Source of the DNA: Actinomycetota bacterium
GTDB taxonomy: Bacteria; Actinomycetota; Actinomycetes; S36-B12; UBA5976
Length of the DNA stretch: 55,905 bases
NCBI GenBank assembly: GCA_009885745.1
Contig: VFKC01000017.1
Span: forward strand, 1-55,905
Direction of reading: 5' to 3'
In this document: piece after piece, positions 37,966 through 49,151 of the stretch
Layout of the letters: the number at the start of each line of letters is the position of its first letter
How positions within the stretch are numbered: position 1 is the stretch's first letter
Made by a program: the position numbers and the translations under genes
Notes under the pieces: model-generated
What the model was told of the DNA's origin: nothing
Databases searched by the model: none
The model's input: only the letters and a program-made list of their open reading frames with translations

Positions 37966-39111
37966 TTAACGACTAAGCCAAGAGAAAATAACGTCTTCAC
38001 ACTTTTGCAACTGCTCAACACTCACATGTTCATTTCTCGAATGAGCCAAACCTGGGTCTGCTGGACCAAGATTTACCGCAGGTATTCCCAAGCTAGAGAA
38101 TCTGGCCACATCAGTCCACCCAAGTTTCGCTGACACTTGAGCGCCCACTCTGGCTAGTAAATCCTGGATTGCTGGTTGCGTTAATCCAGGCATTGCACCC
38201 GGCGCGTTATCGAGAATTGCAACCTCAAAATCGCTAAATAGTCCAACGATGTGGTCTTGGGCATCTTGAGCAGACTTACTGGGCGCATAGCGATAGTTAA
38301 CATCTATGTAAGCCTCATCAGGAATCACATTTCCTGCGACGCCACCAGCGATTCCCACAGCATTTAACCCCTCGCGGTAAGTCAGGCCATCAATTAGAAC
38401 TTCTTGCGCCTGATAGGTGTTAAGGGTCTCGAGGGCACCAGTTAACAAGTGGATGGCATTAGTTCCGAGCCAGGATCTAGCGCTATGGGCGCGCATACCT
38501 GCGGCATAGATACGAGCGCGCAAAGTTCCTTGGCACCCTGCTTCGATGATGGAATTAGATGGCTCAAGCAATACGGCAACATCAGCAGCCAGCCATTCGG
38601 GGTGTTCTTTGGCAATCAGAGTCAAGCCATTGCGAGCACTTTCAATTTCTTCACATTCATAAAAAAGGTAAGTGACATCAAAGATTGGTTCACTAATAGT
38701 GGTGGCTGCACGTAATGCGACCGCTACTCCACCTTTCATGTCACAAGCACCAAGTCCGAAGATGACATCATGCGGGACAACTGAATTGTCGCTGGGCAAA
38801 ACTTCTCCCGCGAGAATCTTCAGGGCTTTGGAATTACCTGCTGCTGGGACTGTATCAAGATGGCCAGCCAGAATTACTCGACTTGATCGACCTGAAGATG
38901 TTTTAGCAACGACGTTATTTCCAAATCTGAAGACCTCAAGCCAAGAGCATTGGCGCAAAGCATTTTCTACCGCATCGGCAATAGTAGTTTCATCACCAGA
39001 AACACTTGGAATATCAACCAGTTCCAAGGTTAGGGACACAACACCCTGCGCAGGATGTAACAATAAAGGCTCCACAGGACTACGGTAGTCGTGTACGAAT
39101 GAACATCTCAA
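37966..39111 (-). CDS. dapE: Succinyl-diaminopimelate desuccinylase (M20)
   Basis: LAGHLDTVP, GACDMKGG, YECEE; true start probably internal (around VVSLTLELVDIPSVSGDE). Confidence 0.92.
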   Translation of the reverse strand: MRCSFVHDYRSPVEPLLLHPAQGVVSLTLELVDIPSVSGDETTIADAVENALRQCSWLEVFRFGNNVVAKTSSGRSSRVILAGHLDTVPAAGNSKALKILAGEVLPSDNSVVPHDVIFGLGACDMKGGVAVALRAATTISEPIFDVTYLFYECEEIESARNGLTLIAKEHPEWLAADVAVLLEPSNSIIEAGCQGTLRARIYAAGMRAHSARSWLGTNAIHLLTGALETLNTYQAQEVLIDGLTYREGLNAVGIAGGVAGNVIPDEAYIDVNYRYAPSKSAQDAQDHIVGLFSDFEVAILDNAPGAMPGLTQPAIQDLLARVGAQVSAKLGWTDVARFSSLGIPAVNLGPADPGLAHSRNEHVSVEQLQKCEDVIFSWLSR

Positions 39112-39142
39112 TTCATCCGCACTAACTTAAGCGAGGAATTTC

Positions 39143-40060
39143 ATGACGACTTCAGCCGCCGCAATTGGTATTGCCACATTTTCAGGGGATACCTTGTTAG
39201 ATGCTTGGTATCCAGAGCCTGTCTTAGGCATTGAATCAAAGTCAACTAGCGGTCTCGGGAATCCCTCGGATACTGATGAATTGCGCGAAGTTCGTACCCA
39301 AATTATTTCGACACAAATTGCAGATCTAGATTCTGCGCCAACTGATGCTGCGGATGCATACCTGCGCCTACATTTGCTTTCTCATCGCCTCGTCACTCCT
39401 CATTCGATTAATCTCGATGGGATTTTCGGCTTGCTGACAAATGTGGTTTGGACCTCTCTTGGCCCAGTAGCAATTGAGAACCTAAGCCGCGTGCAACTTA
39501 ATGCTCGAATCAAGGGTCAACACCTGACTGTCTTTGGTGTCGATAAGTTTCCACGCATGGTCGATTACGTTGTGCCCTCAGGTGTTCGTATTGCTGATGC
39601 TGATCGCGTTCGTCTTGGCGCACATCTTGCCTCGGGAACCACAATCATGCACGAGGGTTTTGTGAACTTTAATGCGGGTACTTTAGGTATCAGCATGGTC
39701 GAGGGTCGCATATCATCTGGCGTTACGGTTGGCAATGGTTCTGACATCGGTGGTGGCGCAAGCATAATGGGCACACTTTCCGGTGGCGGCAAAGAAGTTA
39801 TTTCAATCGGCGAGAACAGCCTGGTGGGCGCAAATGCCGGTGTTGGAATCTCCCTTGGTGATAACTGCATCATCGAATCTGGTACCTACATCACGGCGGC
39901 ATCCAAGATAAAGTTGCCCGATTCCACAATCGTCAAGGCCCGGGAATTATCAGGTGCCCATGGTTTGCTCTATCGTCGCAACTCAATCAGTGGCGCCCTA
40001 GAAGCCGTTGTACGTGAAGGTTCATGGGGTGGGCTAAACAGCGCCCTACACAAGAACTAG
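39143..40060 (+). CDS. dapD: 2,3,4,5-tetrahydropyridine-2,6-dicarboxylate N-succinyltransferase
   Basis: Left-handed beta-helix region, [33 protein letters not shown], actinobacterial-type DapD. Confidence 0.94.
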   Translation: MTTSAAAIGIATFSGDTLLDAWYPEPVLGIESKSTSGLGNPSDTDELREVRTQIISTQIADLDSAPTDAADAYLRLHLLSHRLVTPHSINLDGIFGLLTNVVWTSLGPVAIENLSRVQLNARIKGQHLTVFGVDKFPRMVDYVVPSGVRIADADRVRLGAHLASGTTIMHEGFVNFNAGTLGISMVEGRISSGVTVGNGSDIGGGASIMGTLSGGGKEVISIGENSLVGANAGVGISLGDNCIIESGTYITAASKIKLPDSTIVKARELSGAHGLLYRRNSISGALEAVVREGSWGGLNSALHKN

Positions 40061-41340
40061 CGAAGGTTTAGTGGCTTGTAGTCACGAGCGTCTTCACCAA
40101 TGTAAACCTGGCGAGGGCGACCAATCTTTGTCGTTGGATCGGTAATCATTTCCTGCCATTGTGCTATCCAACCGGGTAAACGACCCATCGCAAAAAGCAC
40201 AGTGAACATTTGGATTGGGAAGCCAATTGCACGATAGATCAAGCCTGTGTAGAAATCAACATTCGGGTACAAGTCGCGCTCAATGAAGAATTCATCCCCC
40301 AGAGCAGCTTCTTCAAGTTGGCGCGCGATATCGAATAATGGATCTTGAACACCAAGCATTTCCAAAATTGAGTGTGCATGCTTCTTCACAATGGCAGCAC
40401 GTGGATCGTAATTTTTGTACACGCGATGGCCAAAGCCCATTAGTCGAATTCCATCTTCACGATTCTTAACGCGGCTGATAAATTTCTCCACACTATCGCC
40501 AGAATCTTGAATCTCATGGAGCATCTCAAGCACTGCCTGATTTGCACCGCCATGCAATGGACCAAATAACGCATTGATTCCGGCGGAAATAGAGGCGAAC
40601 ATGTTGGCATGTGAGGATCCCACCATGCGCACAGTTGAAGTTGAGCAGTTCTGTTCATGATCGGCATGCAAGATAAACAACATATCCAATGCCTTAACAA
40701 TTTCTTCATTAACAATGTACTTTTCTGCGGGTACGCCAAAAGTCATACTCAAGAAATTTGCCACGTATCCAAGATTGTTGTCTGGATACATGTACGGCTG
40801 TCCAGCAGTCTTCTTGTGTGCGTATGCAGCAAGTGTTGGAACTTTAGCCATCAAGCGAATGGTCGAAATCTCAACATGACGTGGATCGAATGGATCGAGA
40901 GAATCTTGGTAGAAAGTTGAAAGCGCACTCACAGCACTACTAAGAACTGGCATTGGATGCGCGTCGCGAGGGAAGCCATCAAAGAAGCGACGAAGATCCT
41001 CATGAACCATAGTGTGGCGACTGATGTTTGATTCAAAGTCAGCAAGCTGCGTTGCACTTGGCAATGATCCATAAATTAAAAGGTATGAAGTCTCTAGGAA
41101 TGTGCTGCTCTGTGCCAGCTGCTCGATTGGATACCCGCGATAGCGCAAGATGCCCTGATCGCCATCAATGTAGGTGATGCTGGACGAGCAAGCAGCTGTA
41201 TTCATGAAGCCATGATCTAAAGTCACGCGGCCGGTGTCCTTTAGGATTCTAGATATGTCAAGACCCGAGGGACCAACGGTGCTGGGAACTTCGCCAAGAA
41301 TTGATTGACCGTTTTCGTGATTGAGTGTGGCATCAGGCAT
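40057..41340 (-). CDS. gltA: Citrate synthase
   Basis: [66 protein letters not shown]. Confidence 0.97.
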   Translation of the reverse strand: MPDATLNHENGQSILGEVPSTVGPSGLDISRILKDTGRVTLDHGFMNTAACSSSITYIDGDQGILRYRGYPIEQLAQSSTFLETSYLLIYGSLPSATQLADFESNISRHTMVHEDLRRFFDGFPRDAHPMPVLSSAVSALSTFYQDSLDPFDPRHVEISTIRLMAKVPTLAAYAHKKTAGQPYMYPDNNLGYVANFLSMTFGVPAEKYIVNEEIVKALDMLFILHADHEQNCSTSTVRMVGSSHANMFASISAGINALFGPLHGGANQAVLEMLHEIQDSGDSVEKFISRVKNREDGIRLMGFGHRVYKNYDPRAAIVKKHAHSILEMLGVQDPLFDIARQLEEAALGDEFFIERDLYPNVDFYTGLIYRAIGFPIQMFTVLFAMGRLPGWIAQWQEMITDPTTKIGRPRQVYIGEDARDYKPLNLR

Positions 41341-41389
41341 AGGACAAACCTACTATTCAATTGAGTTATCTTGTTAAACGCATTGGCAT

Positions 41390-42472
41390 TTAGGCACGGG
41401 TTAGGCGACTAGCAGCCGCCACAATTCTTTCGTCCGTTGCAGTCAATGCGACTCGGACATGTTTGGCACCTGCAGGTCCATAAAAATCACCAGGTGCCAC
41501 CAAAATGCCAAGATTTGCAAACCAATTAACGGTCTCAAGGCAATCCGTGTCTCTAGTAGCCCAAAGATATAAACCAGCCTGCGAGTGTTCGATCTTAAAG
41601 CCTGCTTGGCCTAGTGCGTTGTGAAGAATCTCACGTCTGTTGCCATAACATTCTTTTTGCTGCAGAACATGATCGCGGTCAGCAAGAGCAGCAATTGTTG
41701 CGGCTTGAATGGGCGTCGCTAACAACATACCCGCATGTTTACGAGCGCCAATTATTGAAACAATCAAACTTTCATCACCCATGATTGAGCCCGAGCGATA
41801 GCCCGCAAGATTTGATCGTTTTGATAACGAGTGAACTGCTAGTACTCCCTGATTCGAGTCACCACATACTCGAGTGTCAAGAATTGAGACTGGCGTGGCC
41901 GTCCAACCAAGCTCGAAATAGCACTCGTCACTAACTACTGGAGCCCCAATTTCGCGACCGCGTGCAACAATCGCACTCATCTGCGCAACATCAAGGACGC
42001 CACCAGTGGGATTACTTGGCGAATTTACCCAAATCAGGTTTGCGGATGTTGGAATCGATTGCGCATCTGTGTAGGTGACAAATTTTGCTCGAGCCATCAT
42101 GGCGCCAACTGCGTAGGTCGGATACGCCAATTCTGGGATGGCTACTATCGCGGTTTCATTTAGTCCCAAGATTGTGGCAAGCCAAGCGACAATTTCTTTA
42201 GATCCGATAGTCGGTGAAACTTCATTCACATTTACCTTGGCACCCGCACATGAGTTCGCCCAATCAGTCCATGCTTGTCGTAACTCAATGCTTCCGGCTG
42301 CTGTTGGATAACCTGGCGCATTTGTAGCAGCAGCAAGAGCCTGCTGGATTATTTCTGGTGTTTTATCAACGGGAGTGCCAATTGATAGGTCAACAATTCC
42401 ATCTGGATGCGATTTGGCTACCTCACCGGCTTGAACAATTCGATCCCAAGGAAAATCTGGCAGACCAGCCAC
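41390..42472 (-). CDS. dapC: Succinyldiaminopimelate transaminase (DapC-type class I/II aminotransferase)
   Basis: NSPSNPTGGVLD, SLSKRSNLAGYRSGS PLP-Lys motif, next to dap genes. Confidence 0.92.
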   Translation of the reverse strand: MAGLPDFPWDRIVQAGEVAKSHPDGIVDLSIGTPVDKTPEIIQQALAAATNAPGYPTAAGSIELRQAWTDWANSCAGAKVNVNEVSPTIGSKEIVAWLATILGLNETAIVAIPELAYPTYAVGAMMARAKFVTYTDAQSIPTSANLIWVNSPSNPTGGVLDVAQMSAIVARGREIGAPVVSDECYFELGWTATPVSILDTRVCGDSNQGVLAVHSLSKRSNLAGYRSGSIMGDESLIVSIIGARKHAGMLLATPIQAATIAALADRDHVLQQKECYGNRREILHNALGQAGFKIEHSQAGLYLWATRDTDCLETVNWFANLGILVAPGDFYGPAGAKHVRVALTATDERIVAAASRLTRA

Positions 42473-42487
42473 GAGTGGCGCGAACAG

Positions 42488-42808
42488 TTAGTGCTCCTGT
42501 GGAGGAAGTACTTTGACCATTTCTGGATCGTTGGAAGTTAGCCCAGTCTTAGCAGCCCCACCTGGAGAACCAAGAGTTTCAAAGAAATCAACATTAGCCT
42601 GAGTGAAACTAGTCAATTCAGCAGGGACATCATCTTCGTAGAAGATTGCTTCAGTCGGGCACACTGGCTCGCAGGCGCCACAGTCAACACACTCATCTGG
42701 ATGGATGTACATCATGCGATCGCCTTCGTAGATGCAATCTACTGGGCACTCTTCAATGCAAGCCTTGTCCTTGAGATCTACACAAGGTAGCGCGATTACA
42801 TAAGTCAC
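42488..42808 (-). CDS. 7Fe-type ferredoxin
   Basis: MTYVIALPCVDLKDKACIEECPVDCIYEGDRMMYIHPDECVDCGACEPVCPTEAIFYEDDVP. Confidence 0.96.
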   Translation of the reverse strand: MTYVIALPCVDLKDKACIEECPVDCIYEGDRMMYIHPDECVDCGACEPVCPTEAIFYEDDVPAELTSFTQANVDFFETLGSPGGAAKTGLTSNDPEMVKVLPPQEH

Positions 42809-42910
42809 GAATCCTCCAAAATTGAACTTGTCGAGTTAAAAGTCTCAACTGTCTAACCGTACCTGCCAATTGAGTGATGTGCCAGAGCAGGCTCGGTCGT
42901 GTCGCAAGAA

Positions 42911-44620
42911 CTAACTGCGGCTTGGCTTTGGTGTGGGGCTAGGAGAAGGGCTACAAATAACATTCGGACCTGCTGCATAACTGGTGACAAAGTCTTCGTT
43001 AGTAGTTTTCCCACCGACGCGAGTAACTCTGCGTGTCACTGTGATATCAAAACCTTGGACCCCGTCTTGCGCTACACAACCTGGATCTTGGCTGTAGACC
43101 TTTGCGTAGGTACGGATGTTTCGCATCGGCGAGCTTATTGCCTGAACTTCATCATATGTTTTTGTGCCAAATAGCGTCACTGTCACAGAACTATTCGTAA
43201 TTGATGCTTTGATCAGCACAGCCGTCTTAAGCGGATTTTTCCACCGCATGTCTAGCGAGCCCCATGAAACAGTCGCTTCAAGCCCTGCTCGATAGCGCGA
43301 TATCCAAAATGAATGTGCTCGCTGTTCGACTCGAGTCATGTTGGAATAAAAAGCGGCGGCCCACATCGCACTTGTCGCTGTTGAAACACCGCCACCCAAA
43401 TCTTCGCGGAATTGTCCGCCAGGTCCGATGATGAAACCTGTGGTGTAGCCATTGGCGACAGTGCGTTCTTTCACAGTGTCATTCATCGAGAACGTCTCAC
43501 CAGGCATAACAATAGTGTCGTTTAAATAGTAGGCAGCGCGACCAATGTTCGTAACTCGGTAAGCCGCATAGGGGAAGTTCTGCGTAAAGGTTCCAAGCTT
43601 TTCAACGATGCCTAAAGTCTTGGCTTTTTTTGCCGTTAGTTCAGGCTGGATTTCGGCCAAAGCAATTTTGGCACTGCGGTTTTCTGAATTTGCAATAGCC
43701 GATTGAACACTGACCGCAATTTCTTCACTAGTTACACCTCGGCCTGGAGTTTCAGGTACTACATAGGGCTTGCCTCGATAGATTTTGAAGGAAGCATCCT
43801 TAGCCGCAATCCCCAACTTAGGTAATTTGCGATTGACCTCTGCCAAGAGCAGATCACCATCAACCTGCAAAATGACTTTTGAATCGCTACCAACAAAAGA
43901 TGTGGTCGCTCGAAGGGTTTGCGCAGAAAAAATAATCTTTTGTTTTCCAATTGCGATATCCACTGGAGTCGCTACTGCGGTTAACGCTTTGGGAAGGTAC
44001 TCATCCATCGCAGCGTCTGAGACGCTCGGAACAAGGGCCTTCATCGGAAGTTTCAATACCTTGGCCTGGAATGGATAGGCCTGAGCAATTAGTTCAGAAC
44101 TTGCGGCTATGTCAATACCTCGACCTGTCTTGCCATTACTGATTTTGGGTGCATCATCAACAAAGACGATGCTAGGTTCAGCAGCTAATGTGTCATTTGC
44201 ATTTGCAATTGTCTGCAAATTAGCGACCAAGATCTTTTTGTCCACCAATGTGATTGGCTGAACAACTAAATTCCCAAAAACTCTTTGAAACATCAAAATT
44301 GGATTAGTCTCGCGTCCAGTTAATTGAGCCAGTGTTGCATCCCTATTTATACTCAGCCCAGAAACCACCGGGTTGAGTGCGTACTCTTGCTTATCGAGCG
44401 AAACTGCAATGGGTTTCTGGGCTTGAGTGATTACGTCACTTTCGAGTTTGATCTGCGCTTGACTCAATGTCATGCCACCTACTGAAACCGAACCCACGCT
44501 GGCCCGCTTCGGAAGTCCGTCACCTTGTAAATAGAAAAGAAGTCCGTAGGTACCACCGGCAATTATCGCTGCTATAGCAAGTGTCTTAACAGATTTTTTT
44601 ACAACCGAAATTTTGCTCAA
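42911..44620 (-). CDS. VanW family protein with peptidoglycan-binding-4-like repeats
   Basis: N-terminal TM, VSVGGMTLSQAQ repeats, TFTQNFPYAAYRVTNIGRAAYYLNDTIVMPGETFSMND, GGGVSTATSAMWAAAF. Confidence 0.93.
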   Translation of the reverse strand: MSKISVVKKSVKTLAIAAIIAGGTYGLLFYLQGDGLPKRASVGSVSVGGMTLSQAQIKLESDVITQAQKPIAVSLDKQEYALNPVVSGLSINRDATLAQLTGRETNPILMFQRVFGNLVVQPITLVDKKILVANLQTIANANDTLAAEPSIVFVDDAPKISNGKTGRGIDIAASSELIAQAYPFQAKVLKLPMKALVPSVSDAAMDEYLPKALTAVATPVDIAIGKQKIIFSAQTLRATTSFVGSDSKVILQVDGDLLLAEVNRKLPKLGIAAKDASFKIYRGKPYVVPETPGRGVTSEEIAVSVQSAIANSENRSAKIALAEIQPELTAKKAKTLGIVEKLGTFTQNFPYAAYRVTNIGRAAYYLNDTIVMPGETFSMNDTVKERTVANGYTTGFIIGPGGQFREDLGGGVSTATSAMWAAAFYSNMTRVEQRAHSFWISRYRAGLEATVSWGSLDMRWKNPLKTAVLIKASITNSSVTVTLFGTKTYDEVQAISSPMRNIRTYAKVYSQDPGCVAQDGVQGFDITVTRRVTRVGGKTTNEDFVTSYAAGPNVICSPSPSPTPKPSRS

Positions 44621-45057
44621 GATTGACGCTCCTTTAATGTCAATTTTGATTTAACTCTGTCATCACTAACTTCTGACACTTGTAAATCCTCATGGCCGTT
44701 ATCAAGCGGGCGCAGTGGCTTCAGGCTTGAGGCTATGCCCAACAGCACAGCAGCTCCAACAAGATAGGCGCTGGTGAAAGTTGTGTACGAGAGAATCAAA
44801 TCGCCATCAGAACTTTCAATAGCTAATTTGCAAGTAACAACAATCCAAGCCAAAAGGAAGCCAAGTCCCGCTAGGCGTGTTTGAAAATAGCGATTCAACA
44901 ATAAAAGCAAACCAACCAAAATTGCGATTGCCAATGGAACACCAAAATAGATCATTTGCGACTGCACAATCCCTCGATGAGCATGAACAAACCCAGCAAC
45001 CGTTGAGCCAAATATTCCTGCGAAAAAACCAGCAGCGAAGGCGATGAGTCTGTTCAT
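44617..45057 (-). CDS. Small multi-TM hypothetical protein (DUF6113-like)
   Basis: Four predicted hydrophobic segments; start/stop overlaps VanW gene; adjacent to mshB. Confidence 0.6.
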   Translation of the reverse strand: MNRLIAFAAGFFAGIFGSTVAGFVHAHRGIVQSQMIYFGVPLAIAILVGLLLLLNRYFQTRLAGLGFLLAWIVVTCKLAIESSDGDLILSYTTFTSAYLVGAAVLLGIASSLKPLRPLDNGHEDLQVSEVSDDRVKSKLTLKERQS

Positions 45058-45942
45058 CTATGCCTCAAGTCCTGCGAATAAATCAATCTCGCGGCCGTCA
45101 TTGTCGAATGGGCCAGCCACTTCACCCTTGGCTAAGCGATAGTACTCATGCCCGAGTACTTCTGCGCCTAAATTATTTGAAAGAGCGAAGAAGCCACTAT
45201 CAGTGCTGATCTGCGTGGCATGTGCCTGTAGCGCAGCCATCTTGCGCTCTACAAATTCGGTGCCATCAATTACGGTGGTAACAAATTCATCTGGACAAGC
45301 AAATGGGATGTCTTGTGGATCTTGAGTTGCGAATGTGGTGGTGTCGCCTGCTTTGGCTAGCGCTTCCATCCCCGCTTGGATCACACTTATAGGGAATGCA
45401 GTCCAATAGATTTTTTCAACATTCCAAGCAGGACCTTGTTCAGGCAAGTAGGAAGCAACTCCGGCCAAACTAGCGGCGTACATTGCCACTCGATGAGCCT
45501 GAATGTGATCAGGGTGCCCATATCCGCCAAAGTCATCATAAGTAACCAAAACCTGAGGACGAACCTCTCGAATTATTCCAACTAAGTAACTTGCAGCCTC
45601 AAGCAGATCTGCGCGCCAGAAATTATCAGCACGTTCATTCGGTGGAGTTCCGATCATGCCGCTATCACGGTATGTGCCTGGGCCACCGAGTAAACGCCAG
45701 TCCGTGACACCTAATTGCGCCATTGCGTTGCCAAGTTCGCCAATCCGATGCTTACCCAGCAAATCGTCATGTGTGGCAGCAAGATTGGTCAGTTCATGGA
45801 CAAGGATTTCCCCCTCTTCGCCGAGTGTGCAGGTAACCAGAGTGACCTGCGCGCCTTGGGCCACATACTTGGCCATAGTTGCTCCAGATCCAATGGATTC
45901 ATCATCAGGATGGGCGTGAACTAAAAGCAGGCGGCGTGACAC
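45058..45942 (-). CDS. mshB: Mycothiol biosynthesis deacetylase MshB (LmbE family)
   Basis: LLLVHAHPDDESIGSGATMAKY and GGYGHPDHIQAHRV metal motifs. Confidence 0.92.
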   Translation of the reverse strand: MSRRLLLVHAHPDDESIGSGATMAKYVAQGAQVTLVTCTLGEEGEILVHELTNLAATHDDLLGKHRIGELGNAMAQLGVTDWRLLGGPGTYRDSGMIGTPPNERADNFWRADLLEAASYLVGIIREVRPQVLVTYDDFGGYGHPDHIQAHRVAMYAASLAGVASYLPEQGPAWNVEKIYWTAFPISVIQAGMEALAKAGDTTTFATQDPQDIPFACPDEFVTTVIDGTEFVERKMAALQAHATQISTDSGFFALSNNLGAEVLGHEYYRLAKGEVAGPFDNDGREIDLFAGLEA

Positions 45943-46005
45943 TCCTCTACTTTACGAGGCTTAAAGATTGCAAGTGCCCAAGTATGAGGCGGGACACGCA
46001 CGAGC

Positions 46006-48117
46006 ATGACAAACTTAGAAATTATGAGCGAAACATTTCCCCGCCAGCAGGCAGCCACAGGACGTTTTTCCTTCGGAGCACCTCGTAGTTTTCAAATCAC
46101 TAAAGACGGCGCCTACGTCACTTTCCTAAGAAGTGACCATGGTCGAGACTCGGTCAACTCCATGTGGGTCTATTCGCTTGCAGATAACATCGAGCACAAG
46201 ATTTTTGACTCTCACCTAGTCCAGCTTGGTACCACTGAGATGCCTGCCGAAGAATTGGCTCGCAGAGAAAGAATGCGCGAAACAGGAAGTGGCATTACAA
46301 CTTATTCAAGTGATGAGTCTGGCAAGGTAGTAGCTTTTACATTCGCGGGGGAACTTGTCGCGCTCAATGTCGAAAGTAGGAAATTTTCTGAACTTCATGT
46401 GACAAAACCAATCATTGATCCACAAATCTCTCCTGATGGGCTTCATGTTGCTTGGTCAACTGGCAAGGAACTGCGCACCTGCACAATTGCTGGGCTCGAC
46501 GAGCGCGCGCTTGCCGTCTCGGATGACAAGGATGTGACTTGGGGTCTCGCAGATTTCGTCAGCGCTGAGGAATTTGGGCGCATGCATGGATACTGGTGGT
46601 CACCCGATAGCCAGAGTTTGCTCGTTCAACGAGTAGATAATTCACCAGTTGCGACTTGGTGGATTAGCGATCCAGTGCATCCAGAGCAGGCCCCGAGGCA
46701 ACAGAAATATCCAGCCACTGGAAAAGCTAACGCAAAATCATCTTTACTTCACTTCCAACTTTCTGGTGAAACATCCAACCCAATCTGGGAATCAAGTGAA
46801 TACGAATACTTGATTAGTGTGCGCTGGCAACAAGATAGACCTGCCCTGGTGACACTTAGCAACCGTGCCCAGACCAAACAAGATACTTATGCTCTGCTGG
46901 ATGATTCTCTGGCTCTCCTGCACAGTGTTTCAGATGAAAAGTTCATTGAGGTTATCCCTGGACAACCCAGATGGATTAACGAATCATTAATTACCATCGT
47001 TGATAACTATCAAACAGATACTCGCGAACTTCAACTTGATGGTATTTCCTTGACGCCAATTGGTATGCAAGTTCTTAACGTAGTCACCAGTGACCATGAA
47101 TCAGTCACGGTCCAAGTTTCAACCGATGGTGTTACTCGCGACATTGTCCGAGTAACATTCGACGGTGAAGTCACCTACCTAACTACAGGTGGTGTTTCTG
47201 GTGTTAGCCCTGCTGTTGAAACCAGTCTTGGTGCGTTGCAGATTGTGATGCAGTCTCGCTTAGACAATCATGAACGCACTTATGAACTTATGTGCGCACA
47301 CGAAGTGCTTCACGCCTTTGATTCACATTCAGAGAGTGCATTAGTTAGACCAAAAGTGGAATTCTTAAACACCGGACCGAATCAGGTCAATACTGCGGTG
47401 CTATTTCCAAGTGATCACATCATGGGTAGTAAGAAACTCCCAATTCTGGCTCGCCCATATGGCGGCCCACACGGAGCACGAGTAATCAAAGGTGCAACAA
47501 ACTTCTGTGAAGATCAGTGGTACGCAGATCAGGGATTTGCCGTTGTCATCGCCGATGGCCGAGGCACCCCAGCGCGGGGTCCAGCTTGGGAAAAATCAAT
47601 CTACCAAGACTTCGTTGGCCCCATTTTGCAGGATCAAGTTGATGCAGTCCTTGGCATTGCAGAACATTTTCCAGATGATGTGGACCTTGAAAAAGTTGCA
47701 ATCATGGGCTGGTCATTCGGCGGTTACCTGGCTGGACTGGCAATCCTGGAACGACCGGATGTTTTTCATGTTGCAATTGCTGGAGCGCCGGTGACTGAGT
47801 GGCTTTGGTATGACACTGCCTATAGTGAGCGCTACCTCGGCCATCCTGATAAATCTGAAGACGTATACGAACACCACTCACTAATGACACGTGCCGCAAA
47901 TTTAAGCCGTCCGCTGATGCTTGTGCACGGTCTCATTGATGACAATGTGGTTGTTGCTCACTCGTTGGAACTTTCACGCGAACTTCTGGCCGAAGCTAAA
48001 GACCACACTTTTTTGCCGCTATCTGGAGTAACCCACATGCCGCATCAACCCAAGATTGCCGAGAATCTCATGTTGATGTCCGTGGATTTCATAAAGAAAA
48101 ATCTCAAATACTTTTAG
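46006..48117 (+). CDS. S9 family prolyl oligopeptidase/dipeptidyl peptidase
   Basis: Beta-propeller N-terminal half, GWSFGGYLAG catalytic Ser, DDNV Asp, GVTHMP His. Confidence 0.94.
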   Translation: MTNLEIMSETFPRQQAATGRFSFGAPRSFQITKDGAYVTFLRSDHGRDSVNSMWVYSLADNIEHKIFDSHLVQLGTTEMPAEELARRERMRETGSGITTYSSDESGKVVAFTFAGELVALNVESRKFSELHVTKPIIDPQISPDGLHVAWSTGKELRTCTIAGLDERALAVSDDKDVTWGLADFVSAEEFGRMHGYWWSPDSQSLLVQRVDNSPVATWWISDPVHPEQAPRQQKYPATGKANAKSSLLHFQLSGETSNPIWESSEYEYLISVRWQQDRPALVTLSNRAQTKQDTYALLDDSLALLHSVSDEKFIEVIPGQPRWINESLITIVDNYQTDTRELQLDGISLTPIGMQVLNVVTSDHESVTVQVSTDGVTRDIVRVTFDGEVTYLTTGGVSGVSPAVETSLGALQIVMQSRLDNHERTYELMCAHEVLHAFDSHSESALVRPKVEFLNTGPNQVNTAVLFPSDHIMGSKKLPILARPYGGPHGARVIKGATNFCEDQWYADQGFAVVIADGRGTPARGPAWEKSIYQDFVGPILQDQVDAVLGIAEHFPDDVDLEKVAIMGWSFGGYLAGLAILERPDVFHVAIAGAPVTEWLWYDTAYSERYLGHPDKSEDVYEHHSLMTRAANLSRPLMLVHGLIDDNVVVAHSLELSRELLAEAKDHTFLPLSGVTHMPHQPKIAENLMLMSVDFIKKNLKYF

Positions 48118-49151
48118 GCAATAAAGTCAGTACCTGTTGGTGCGACAGAGATTGTCTCGATGAGGTTTTGTTCTGGGAAATGGCAAGCGACTTGATGGCC
48201 CATCGAGATTTCGCGTAACACGGGACGTTCTGAGCGACACTTGTCTTCAGCCTTCCAACAACGAGTGTTGAAGACACAACCTGCAGGCGGATTGCTTGGA
48301 CTCGGTAAATCACCCGAAAGAATGATGCGCTCTCGATTTCGCTCTAGGTCAGGATCTGGAATTGGAATCGCTGACAATAGCGCATGAGTGTATGGGTGCA
48401 GTGGCTCAGTGTATAAAAGTTCAGATGGCGCACTCTCCATAATCTGACCTAAATACATAACCGCTACTCGATCAGAAATGTGTCGCACAACTGAAAGGTC
48501 ATGTGCCACAAAAACATATGCAATGCCAAAATCCTTTTGAATTTCTGCCAAAAGGTTCAAGATTTGGGCTTGAATGGAAACATCTAAGGCAGATACAGGC
48601 TCATCGCAGACAATCAGTTTCGGCTGCAGTGCGATAGCTCGCGCAATCCCGATGCGTTGGCGTTGTCCACCTGAAAATTCATTGGGATAGCGATTAAAGT
48701 GCTCTGGGTTTAATCCAACTCTTTCCATCAAGTCGCCAACAGCCGAGCGCAATCCTCCAACTGGTTTAACCCCTTGCACTTGGAAAGGAGCAGAGATTAT
48801 GTCTCCTACTGTCGCCCGAGGATTAAGCGAAGAATAAGGATCTTGGAAAATCATTTGCATTTCACGGCGCATGAAAACCAATTCCCGCTTAGAAACTTTA
48901 ATAAGATTTTGACCTTCAAATTCAATCGAACCGCTAGTTGGTTCAAGCAGACGCAACACTGTGCGACCCGCAGTTGATTTACCGCAGCCACTTTCACCGA
49001 CAAGACCTAAAGTTTCACCTGGGAATACCTCTAAGGAAATTCCATCTACGGCCTTGACTGCCCCTGTGGTTCTTTGAAATATTCCGCCAGATGTGATTGG
49101 GAAATGCTTGACAAGATTACTTACCTTAAGGATTGGAGAAACTTGAGTCAT
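48114..49151 (-). CDS. oppF: Oligopeptide ABC transporter ATP-binding protein (OppF-type)
   Basis: [47 protein letters not shown], oligopeptide C-terminal extension. Confidence 0.95.
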   Translation of the reverse strand: MTQVSPILKVSNLVKHFPITSGGIFQRTTGAVKAVDGISLEVFPGETLGLVGESGCGKSTAGRTVLRLLEPTSGSIEFEGQNLIKVSKRELVFMRREMQMIFQDPYSSLNPRATVGDIISAPFQVQGVKPVGGLRSAVGDLMERVGLNPEHFNRYPNEFSGGQRQRIGIARAIALQPKLIVCDEPVSALDVSIQAQILNLLAEIQKDFGIAYVFVAHDLSVVRHISDRVAVMYLGQIMESAPSELLYTEPLHPYTHALLSAIPIPDPDLERNRERIILSGDLPSPSNPPAGCVFNTRCWKAEDKCRSERPVLREISMGHQVACHFPEQNLIETISVAPTGTDFIA

